Source: an uncultured Acetatifactor sp. | GTDB lineage: Bacteria > Bacillota > Clostridia > Lachnospirales > Lachnospiraceae | Direction: 5' to 3' | NCBI GenBank assembly: GCA_949840885.1 | Contig: CATKYJ010000009.1 | Span: 1 to 64,000, forward strand | Length of the DNA stretch: 64,000 bases | Shown: one piece after another, positions 29,566-36,563 of the stretch | Numbering within the stretch: position 1 is the stretch's first letter | Layout of the letters: every line of letters starts with the position of its first letter | Notes under the pieces: model-generated | What the model was told of the DNA's origin: nothing | Seen by the model: the letters and a program-made list of their open reading frames with translations, nothing else | Database searches by the model: none | Made by a program: the position numbers and the translations under genes

Positions 29566-30201
29566 ATGATGAGAGACGAGACATATCCCTTTGTAGTACG
29601 CCCTTTGCCCTATGAATATGACGCGCTGGTTCCCATACTGGATGAGGAGACTCTGACCTTTCACCACGACAAGCATTACAAGACTTATGTGGACAATCTA
29701 AACAGCGCATTGTCGGATTATCCGGAGCTGCAGAAGATGAGCCTGACGCAGCTTTTGTCCGATATTACCGCGCTTCCCGCTGCCATCCAGACGGCAGTGC
29801 GCAACAACGGGGGCGGGGTCTATAATCACGAACTGTACTTTGACTCCATGCGGGAGCCCATGGGACAGGAGCCCGAGGGAGCCCTGGCGGAGGCCATAGA
29901 GAGGGACTTCGGCTCCTACAGGCAGTGGAAAGAGAAGATGAAGCAGGCGGCCGTGGGAAAATTCGGCTCCGGCTGGGCATGGCTGGTGGCGGATAAAAAA
30001 GGTGCGCTCTCCATTGTGCAGACCTCCAACCAGGACGTGCCGGATCTGGAGGAGTACACACCGGTCCTGCTGGTGGATATATGGGAGCATGCCTACTATC
30101 TCCAGTACCAGAACAGACGGGCGGATTACGTGGATGGATGGTTTGAACTGATCAACTGGCGCAAGGCCGGGAAGAGATATGAGGAGACAATGGCTTCCTG
30201 A
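29566..30201 (+). CDS. Iron/manganese superoxide dismutase
   Basis: About 211 residues of the Fe/Mn SOD family. All four metal ligands can be placed: the His in FHHDKHYKTY, the His in GGVYNHELYF, and the Asp and His in VDIWEHAYY. FGSGWAWLV is also diagnostic. Family members convert superoxide to oxygen and peroxide in the cytoplasm, here as oxygen-stress protection in a presumed anaerobe. The start is either 29566 or 29569 (tandem ATGs after GAGGA); a GTG at 29557 is in frame but less well placed. The residue after the second His differs from the usual F-W, as in other clostridial forms; metal preference cannot be told. Confidence 0.88.
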   Translation: MMRDETYPFVVRPLPYEYDALVPILDEETLTFHHDKHYKTYVDNLNSALSDYPELQKMSLTQLLSDITALPAAIQTAVRNNGGGVYNHELYFDSMREPMGQEPEGALAEAIERDFGSYRQWKEKMKQAAVGKFGSGWAWLVADKKGALSIVQTSNQDVPDLEEYTPVLLVDIWEHAYYLQYQNRRADYVDGWFELINWRKAGKRYEETMAS

Positions 30202-30220
30202 TACGGGAAGGCGCAATGGT

Positions 30221-30883
30221 ATGAACCAAGTAAATTACCAGAAAGAATTAGAAAAAATATTGGGCCGGCTTGTGGGCGCGCAGGACAAAACCGCGCCCAC
30301 GCTGTTCCTCCATAGCTGCTGTGCACCCTGCAGCAGCTATGTGTTGGAATATCTCCGTACATATTTCCGGATAACTGTGTTTTACTTTAATCCGAATATC
30401 TCACTGACGGAGGAATATCAAAAGCGTGTGGCGGAACAGAAGAGGCTGATAACGGCTTACAATGAGGAGAGCGGCAAGACGGGGGCAGGATATGCCATTG
30501 CCGTGGTGGAGGGAGACTACCAGCCGGAGCGGTTCTTCCGGATGGCAAAAGGGCTGGAGGAGTGCCCGGAGGGCGGAGAGCGGTGCTTTCGATGCTTCGA
30601 CTTGCGCCTACGGGAGACTGCAAAGCAGGGGGCGGAGGGCGGTTTTGACTATTTTGCCACTACGCTGACCATCAGCCCCTTAAAAAACGCAAGCAAAATC
30701 AATGAAATCGGACAGGCTCTGTCGGGGGAATACGGAATTGCCTGGCTGCCCTCGGATTTCAAGAAAAAGGATGGGTATAAACGCTCTATCGAATTGTCGG
30801 CCCAATATGGCCTGTACCGGCAGGACTACTGCGGCTGTGCCTATTCCCGCGAGAAACGAGCCAGATTAGGACTTTCACAGTAA
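30221..30883 (+). CDS. queH: Epoxyqueuosine reductase QueH
   Basis: 220 residues of the QueH family, which reduces epoxyqueuosine to queuosine in tRNA as the last step of the pathway. Metal-site cysteines are visible: FLHSCCAPCSSYVLEYL near the start, then ERCFRCFDLRL, and DYCGCAYS at the end. ATTLTISPLKNASKINEIG is a family signature. Start chosen at 30221 (MNQVNYQKELEKIL); the open frame extends 14 codons upstream into the SOD stop. A large bidirectional hairpin starts right after the stop codon and separates the gene from the convergent GH2 gene. Confidence 0.9.
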   Translation: MNQVNYQKELEKILGRLVGAQDKTAPTLFLHSCCAPCSSYVLEYLRTYFRITVFYFNPNISLTEEYQKRVAEQKRLITAYNEESGKTGAGYAIAVVEGDYQPERFFRMAKGLEECPEGGERCFRCFDLRLRETAKQGAEGGFDYFATTLTISPLKNASKINEIGQALSGEYGIAWLPSDFKKKDGYKRSIELSAQYGLYRQDYCGCAYSREKRARLGLSQ

Positions 30884-30884
30884 A

Positions 30885-30922
30885 TATCCTTACCCGGCGG
30901 TTTCCTCCGCCGGATAAGGATA
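30885..30922. terminator. Bidirectional terminator between queH and the GH2 gene
   Basis: A 16-bp stem with one mismatch (30885-30900 with 30907-30922, loop of 6) sits between the two convergent stop codons. It lacks a long T tract but is by far the strongest fold here. Confidence 0.65.
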
Positions 30923-30939
30923 TTGCAGCAGATTTCTGC

Positions 30940-32670
30940 CTACTCTTCAATAGCCGCTTTCCTGCTGTTGATCTGCCGGAAGATGGCTATGTCCATTTTG
31001 GGCTTTCTGTCATAAGTATAGAGCCCGTTGACCTCCTGCTCCACATCATAAAGCTGGGTGTAACAGAAGCCGAACATGCGGGGATTGTCCAGCAGGACAT
31101 CTGTCAGGCCTTTGTATCTGGCGATATATTCCTCCTCTGTCTTGGGCCCGTCTCCGTATCCCCAGCTGTTTCCCAATCGTTTCTCTACGTCCCATTTGAT
31201 TCCGCCATATTCGCTGATGAATACCGGAATGCCGGGTACGGGAGTCTGCCTGTCTGCCATGCGGTCATTCAAAGGCCCTCCCTTTGCAAAATTCTCGTAA
31301 AAGGAGGCGAATACCGCCGGATCCTGCTCGTAGTCGTGCATGTCGTAAATATCCGTCACCACATGGAAGTTGCCGCTGGTATCGATGCAAGGTCTGGTAG
31401 TGTCGAAAAGCTTGGTCATCCGATAGACATTTGCCAACAGGTCATTGTCCTGTCTGCGTCCGGCGTAGTCCCAGGTCTCGTTAAAGGGGCACCATCCCAC
31501 AATGGCAGGGTGGTTGAAGTCCCGGTCCAGAGCCTCCATCCACTCGGGCAGGAAGCATTTGAGCCCGTCCGGTCTGCTGTAGTCCAGCCCCCAGTTGGCC
31601 TGTTCTCCCCATACCAGATAGCCCATCCGGTCGCAGTGGTAGAGGAACCGCTCCTCAAAAATCTTCTGATGAAGTCTCGCCCCGTTGAACCCGGCTTCTA
31701 TGGAAAGCCGGATATCCTGCTGCAGCGCCTCATCGGAGGGGGCGGTATAGATGCCGTCCGGATAGAAGCCCTGATCCAGCACCAGGCGCTGGAAGACAGG
31801 TTTGCCGTTGATCAGGAAGCGCTCGCCGTCCAACAGAAGCTCCCGCATGCCGAAGTAGCTGTCTACCCGGTCCTCCCCGAAAGAAAGCTTCAGGTCATAG
31901 AGTCTTCCCTGGCCGGCTTCCCATAGATAGAGCTCGGACAGAGGGAGGGTGAGGGCCACATTTCCGGCAGCTGCCTTGGCCTTGGCCTGGCCGCAGATTT
32001 TTCCGTCATAGACGGCCTGGGCGGAGAGAACTCCCTCCCCGGTTACGATTGCGCGGATAGTTACAGAGCTTTCCGCGATATTTGGATAATAATATACCTT
32101 TTCGATATAGGCTTTCGGGACAAACTCCAGCCATACGGTCTGCCAGATTCCGGTGGTTCTGGTGTACATGCAGCCATAGGAATGGAAAGCTTCGCTCTGC
32201 TTTCCGCTGCACTGTCTGCTGTTTCTCACATCGTCCTTTGCGTAGACGGTCAGGATGTTTTCTCCCTCTTTCACATACTTGGAGATGTCCAGGCAAAAAG
32301 AGACATACCCGCCGGTGTGGGTGCCGGCTTCCTGCCCGTTCACCCAGACATGGCACTCATAGTCCACGGCCCCGAAGTGCAGGCGCACGACGCCTTCCAG
32401 CTGTTTGGCAGTGAGGGTCACCTTTTTCTGATACCATACTGCAGGAATGAAGTCCTTGTAGCCGATGCCGCTTAAGTCGCTCTCAGGACAGAAAGGGACC
32501 TGGATCTTTTGATCAAGCCCGTCTCTCTCATAAAATTTCCGCTCCACGCCGCTGCAGCTAAAGTCAAAGGCGAAATCCCATTCTCCGTTGAGATTCTGCC
32601 AGTTTTCCCGCTGCATCTGGGGCTTGGGGTGCTCTTTCCTTGCCGCTTCCACGAACTGCGTTTTTTCCAT
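30940..32670 (-). CDS. Glycoside hydrolase family 2 protein
   Basis: 576 residues with GH2 order: sugar-binding jelly roll (VPFCPESDLSGIG, VWYQKKVTL, VRLHFGAVDYECHVWVNG), immunoglobulin-like domain, then TIM barrel. The catalytic acid is the Glu in WCPFNETWDYAG; the nucleophile is the Glu in FISEYGGIKW. Family activities include beta-galactosidase, beta-glucuronidase and beta-mannosidase; I cannot choose among them. No signal peptide, so it likely acts on imported oligosaccharides. Start at 32670 because AAGGAAGG lies 7 bases upstream; a 21-codon upstream extension is unsupported. It is divergent from an AraC regulator that probably controls it. Confidence 0.88.
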   Translation of the reverse strand: MEKTQFVEAARKEHPKPQMQRENWQNLNGEWDFAFDFSCSGVERKFYERDGLDQKIQVPFCPESDLSGIGYKDFIPAVWYQKKVTLTAKQLEGVVRLHFGAVDYECHVWVNGQEAGTHTGGYVSFCLDISKYVKEGENILTVYAKDDVRNSRQCSGKQSEAFHSYGCMYTRTTGIWQTVWLEFVPKAYIEKVYYYPNIAESSVTIRAIVTGEGVLSAQAVYDGKICGQAKAKAAAGNVALTLPLSELYLWEAGQGRLYDLKLSFGEDRVDSYFGMRELLLDGERFLINGKPVFQRLVLDQGFYPDGIYTAPSDEALQQDIRLSIEAGFNGARLHQKIFEERFLYHCDRMGYLVWGEQANWGLDYSRPDGLKCFLPEWMEALDRDFNHPAIVGWCPFNETWDYAGRRQDNDLLANVYRMTKLFDTTRPCIDTSGNFHVVTDIYDMHDYEQDPAVFASFYENFAKGGPLNDRMADRQTPVPGIPVFISEYGGIKWDVEKRLGNSWGYGDGPKTEEEYIARYKGLTDVLLDNPRMFGFCYTQLYDVEQEVNGLYTYDRKPKMDIAIFRQINSRKAAIEE

Positions 32671-32872
32671 TGATGAACCTTCCTTCCCGGGTGCCTCTGG
32701 CATCCCGCTTTCTGTAATTGCTTCAGTACCCATCTCTTCATACCGGTGCCTGAATTTGGTTGATTTCCTATTTAGTATAAACCCGTCCTGTTTGGATTTC
32801 TATGGAAATTAAGCGCAAGTATGTATAAAATAGTGCTATTTTCAAGGGAAATGTGGTACAATGGAAAAAGAG

Positions 32873-32959
32873 TTTACGCTTTAGGGCCATCGCAAAAGGA
32901 CTTTACACTTTAGGGCCATCGCAAAGGGACTTTACACTTTAGAGCCATCGCGCAGCGAT
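32873..32959 (+). repeat. Three tandem 29-bp repeats upstream of the AraC regulator
   Basis: Units begin at 32873, 32902 and 32931; each contains TTTACRCTTTAGRGCCATCG. The period of 29 bp is near three helical turns less two bases. A TACAAT -10-like box (32857-32862) lies just upstream, so the repeats may be in the leader of the regulator gene. They may be binding sites for it or another factor. There are no spacers, so this is not a CRISPR array. Confidence 0.85.
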
Positions 32960-32978
32960 TTTATTAGGAGGTGCTGTC

Positions 32979-33842
32979 ATGCCGGAAACGCAGCCGGTCA
33001 ACCGTCCGGGACGGGGAGAGGAATATGCAATCTATACAGGGCAGGGCCTGCCGCACTTTACCCCAGGCCTGGCCGGCATTACCTACCCAGATCCTTTTTA
33101 CGAAATCTATCGCCCCCGTGCAGATTTATATGTGTTTGAATATGTCCTCTCCGGCATGGGCCATGTCCGCCAGGACACAGAACAGGTCACTGTCACTGCA
33201 GGGGATGCCTATATCCTGCAGCCAGGCAGATGCCATCATTATTATTCGGATCAGAAAGAACCCTGGACGAAGATATGGTTCAATGTGGGCGGGAGCCTTG
33301 TAGGGCATCTGATTTCCGACTATCAGCTGGACAATATCCTGAAGATTCCGGCTTTTTCCGACAGCACCTACCTTTATGCCATCCTCCATGCCATCGAAAG
33401 AGATCCCATACACTGCTGCCGGGAATTGGCTGTCTTGCTGCACCAGTATATTCAGGCCCTCTCGGTTTTTCTGGGCAGTGAGGCATCCGGCCAGTCCAGG
33501 GCGCTGACGATGAAGAATTTCATTGAGCAGAATGCGGCGCGCTCCCTTACCATTGACGACATTGCAGGATGCATTCCTCTGTCCCGTTCCAGAGCCATCC
33601 ATCTTTTCAGGGATACCTATGGCACAACGCCCTACCGATATTACATGGAACTTCGGCTTGCTCTGTCCAAGTCCTTGCTGGAGCGCACGGTTCTGTCCAT
33701 TCAGGAGATTTCAGACCGGCTGGGCTTTATGGATTACCATCATTTTTCAGGATTCTTTAAAAAGGAGTGCGGGATTTCGCCCAGCAGTTACAGAAGACAG
33801 GTGAGTAATCACACAACGCCAGAGGCGGATGACTCTTTATGA
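32979..33842 (+). CDS. AraC family transcriptional regulator
   Basis: 287 residues. An N-terminal cupin-like sensor (FEYVLSGMGHVRQDTE, AGDAYILQPGRCHHYYS) is joined to two helix-turn-helix motifs at the C-terminus (SLTIDDIAGCIPLSRSRAIHLF and LSIQEISDRLGFMDYHHFSGFF followed by KKECGISPSSYRR). This is the layout of sugar-responsive AraC activators. AGGAGG lies close to the ATG. It is divergent from the GH2 glycosidase and probably activates it in response to the cognate sugar. The triple repeat in the shared region may be its target. Confidence 0.9.
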   Translation: MPETQPVNRPGRGEEYAIYTGQGLPHFTPGLAGITYPDPFYEIYRPRADLYVFEYVLSGMGHVRQDTEQVTVTAGDAYILQPGRCHHYYSDQKEPWTKIWFNVGGSLVGHLISDYQLDNILKIPAFSDSTYLYAILHAIERDPIHCCRELAVLLHQYIQALSVFLGSEASGQSRALTMKNFIEQNAARSLTIDDIAGCIPLSRSRAIHLFRDTYGTTPYRYYMELRLALSKSLLERTVLSIQEISDRLGFMDYHHFSGFFKKECGISPSSYRRQVSNHTTPEADDSL

Positions 33843-33915
33843 AGCATTCTTCGTGGAGAACTTTTACGCTACCTGTAGGAGCTTTCCGGAGGGGACTTTT
33901 TGGGGAAAGAATGGG

Positions 33916-33944
33916 TTGCAGGAATCTTTGGATTAAGCTATAAT
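33916..33944 (+). promoter_or_regulatory. Sigma-A promoter of argS
   Basis: TTGCAG (33916-33921), 17 bp, TATAAT (33939-33944), leaving a leader of about 130 nt. I see no T-box core in the leader. Confidence 0.75.
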
Positions 33945-34080
33945 GTTGGCATGCAGGGAAACATGCGGTTTGAAGCGACAGGCGGCCAATCGCATTTAAC
34001 ATAGCATGGGAATAGATGTCCCTGTTTCAGGCGTAAAGCAAAAAGCCATCTGTACAAATAAAAAGGAACGGAGAAACGAA

Positions 34081-35847
34081 ATGAAAAAGATATTGGATGT
34101 ATTGTCAGAGGAAATGGGAAAGGCTTTCGAGGCGGCGGGGTATGAGGCGTCTTTAGGCAGGGTAACCCTGTCCAACCGCCCGGATCTGTGCGAATATCAG
34201 TGCAACGGAGCCATGGCGGGAGCCAAAAAATATAAAAAGGCCCCTATCATGATTGCAAACGATGTGGCTGCCCGCCTGGCAGACAGCTCTGTATTCAAGG
34301 AGGCGGCAGTGGTGGCGCCGGGCTTCCTGAACCTGAAATTGTCCGAAAGCTTTCTGCTGAGAATGGTAAAGGCTATGGCGGAGGAACCGAAATTCGGCTT
34401 GGAGATGCCTGAAAAACCGAAGAAGATCATGATTGACTACGGCGGGGCCAATGTGGCTAAGCCCCTCCATGTGGGCCATCTGCGCCCTGCCATTATTGGT
34501 GAGAGCATCAAGCGCATCAGCCGCTATGCGGGCCATGAAGTCATCGGCGACGTGCATCTGGGAGACTGGGGCACGCCTATCGGCATGGTGATCGGGGAGC
34601 TGCAGGAGCGCAAGCCGGATCTGGTGTATTTTGATGAGAACTATGAGGGAGAATACCCGGAGGAAACGCCCATTACCGAGGCGGAGTTCGCGGAAATCTA
34701 TCCCCTTGCAAGTGCGAAGTCAAAGGAAGACCCGGAGTTCAAGGCAAAGGCTTTGGAGGCTACCCGTAAGTTCCAGAAAGGAGTCCGGGGATACCGGGCT
34801 TTGTGGAAGCACATTGTGGATGTGTCTAAGGTGGACTTGAAGCGCAATTACGACAGCCTGAACGTGGAGTTTGATCTGTGGAAAGGCGAGAGCGATGTGA
34901 ACGATCTGATTCCCGAGATGGTGGACTATATGAAAAAAGGCGGCTGGGCCTATATCAGCGATGGCGCTCTGGTGGTGGATGTGAAAGAAGAAAGCGACAC
35001 CAAGGAAGTGCCCCCCTGTATGATCTTAAAATCCGACGGCGCATCCCTGTACAATACCACGGACCTGGCCACCATCATGGAGCGTATGCGCCTATATGCT
35101 CCCGATGAAATCATCTATATCACGGACAAGCGCCAGGACCTGTACTTTGAACAGGTATTCCGCTGCGCCCGCAAGACGAAGCTGGTGAAACCGGAGACAG
35201 AGCTGAAGTTCCTGGGCCACGGCACCATGAACGGCAGCGACGGTAAGCCTTTCAAGACCAGGGACGGCGGCGTCATGCGGCTGGATGTTCTGGTGCGGGA
35301 GACCAAAAAAGAGATGTACCGGAAGATCAAAGAGGGCAGAGAGATGCCGGAGGAAGAGGCAAAGGCCGTGGCGGAGACGGTAGCTTTGTCCGCGCTGAAG
35401 TACGGAGATCTGTCCAACCAGGCGGCCAAGGATTATGTGTTTGATATTGACAGGTTTACTTCCTTTGAGGGAGATACAGGGCCCTATATCCTGTATACGA
35501 TCGTGCGCATTAAGTCTATCTTAAATAAGTATATAGAACAGGGCGGGCAGACAGAATACCTGACATTTCTGGAGGCGGGAAGCAGCTCGGAGAAAGAACT
35601 GGAGATGGCTCTGGTGCAGTTCGGTGCCATGGTGCAGAGCGCTGCCGAGGAGATTGCCCCCCACAAGGTATGCGCCTATATCTATGATTTGGCCAATGCG
35701 TTCAACCATTTTTATCATGAGACCAAGATTTTGGCCGAGGAAGACAGTGCAAGGCGGGAGAGCCTGATCGCATTGCTGGCGTTGACCCGGGACGTGCTGG
35801 AGACTTGCATCGATCTGCTGGGATTCTCCGCGCCGGAGAAGATGTAG
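34081..35847 (+). CDS. argS: Arginyl-tRNA synthetase
   Basis: 588 residues. The class I HIGH motif is ANVAKPLHVGHLRPAIIG; LGDWGTPIGMVIGEL, YNTTDLATIMERM and YITDKRQDLYFEQVF are typical ArgS segments, and a DALR anticodon-binding domain ends the protein (ANAFNHFYHETKIL). It charges tRNA-Arg in the cytoplasm. The start at 34081 (MKKILDVLSEEM) has GGAACGGAG upstream; a 25-codon extension is not supported. It is monocistronic, with its own promoter. Confidence 0.96.
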   Translation: MKKILDVLSEEMGKAFEAAGYEASLGRVTLSNRPDLCEYQCNGAMAGAKKYKKAPIMIANDVAARLADSSVFKEAAVVAPGFLNLKLSESFLLRMVKAMAEEPKFGLEMPEKPKKIMIDYGGANVAKPLHVGHLRPAIIGESIKRISRYAGHEVIGDVHLGDWGTPIGMVIGELQERKPDLVYFDENYEGEYPEETPITEAEFAEIYPLASAKSKEDPEFKAKALEATRKFQKGVRGYRALWKHIVDVSKVDLKRNYDSLNVEFDLWKGESDVNDLIPEMVDYMKKGGWAYISDGALVVDVKEESDTKEVPPCMILKSDGASLYNTTDLATIMERMRLYAPDEIIYITDKRQDLYFEQVFRCARKTKLVKPETELKFLGHGTMNGSDGKPFKTRDGGVMRLDVLVRETKKEMYRKIKEGREMPEEEAKAVAETVALSALKYGDLSNQAAKDYVFDIDRFTSFEGDTGPYILYTIVRIKSILNKYIEQGGQTEYLTFLEAGSSSEKELEMALVQFGAMVQSAAEEIAPHKVCAYIYDLANAFNHFYHETKILAEEDSARRESLIALLALTRDVLETCIDLLGFSAPEKM

Positions 35848-35930
35848 ATAAAAGCGATATGGTAATGGGTGGTGGTAGCTAGGATGATGGACACAAAGGC
35901 AGCGGACAGTGAAACATGTTAAAAGCTTAA

Positions 35931-36281
35931 ATGTGCCTCCACCCTCAGCTTCAGCAGAAGATTGCAAGAGTCTTGTGTCAACTGGTGAATGCCGGGGTGC
36001 AGATGAATGTGACCACACACAGCGATATCATACTGCAGCATATTAATAACATGGTTTGTCTGTCCGGAAGAGAAGACAGCCAGGAAATATGCCGTCAATT
36101 CGGATATACACATGGAGATCTGCTGAGACCTGAAATGGTAAAAGTCTACCAGCTTAAGGCAGAGCCGGGAGGAAAAACGAAAGTGGAGGAATTGTGCTGT
36201 GGTATGAACGGTTTTGCAGTGCCTACATTCAATGATGCCCTTGACCTGATTATGGAGGAGGCCTATACGATTCAGGAGTAA
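35931..36281 (+). pseudogene. C-terminal remnant of an AAA-type ATPase
   Basis: 116 codons starting at an ATG directly preceded by a TAA. The sequence LHPQLQQKIARVLCQLVNAG followed by VTTHSDIILQHINNM is the Walker-B-distal and D/H-loop end of the AAA_15/AAA_21 (OLD/DUF3696-like) ATPases, in which an Asp-Glu-Pro-Glu box normally stands just before LHP. That box and the whole N-terminal Walker A part are missing, so the gene cannot make an active ATPase. The remainder continues to a natural end and is followed 6 bp later by a small companion gene. It is likely debris of a two-gene ATPase system. Confidence 0.7.
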
Positions 36282-36287
36282 TATATC

Positions 36288-36548
36288 ATGGGGAATATGA
36301 AGAGAGAGTTCATTATAAATGATTTGATGGTACAGGATTTTATCTTACATGAGGGTCGGGAAATACTTTTGATGGAAACAGATGAAACCGGAAAAAGTGA
36401 ATTGCATGTACGGCTCACATCGGATGACAATCTATGTATCGCGAATATAGATAAGAAAAAGACGGAGTGTTGGCCGGAAAACGGGAAATTTGATTTGCAT
36501 GCAATTGCCGGAAGCACTTTCTTGAAAGAGAACAATATCGTAGAATAG
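36288..36548 (+). CDS. Small hypothetical protein, partner of the ATPase remnant
   Basis: 86 residues, no family recognised. The protein is acidic and looks beta-rich (FIINDLMVQDFILHEGREIL, then ELHVRLTSDDNLCIANID), with no membrane segment or signal. GGAG lies about 10 bases before the start, inside the end of the ATPase remnant, so the two were probably one operon. Whether it is still expressed is unknown since its upstream promoter and partner are lost. The next gene starts 15 bp later. Confidence 0.5.
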   Translation: MGNMKREFIINDLMVQDFILHEGREILLMETDETGKSELHVRLTSDDNLCIANIDKKKTECWPENGKFDLHAIAGSTFLKENNIVE

Positions 36549-36563
36549 AAGGAGGCAGGCGTT

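Noticed and set aside
32873..32959. Short CRISPR array
   Set aside because: The 29-bp units are directly adjacent with no spacers, and no cas genes are in the window.
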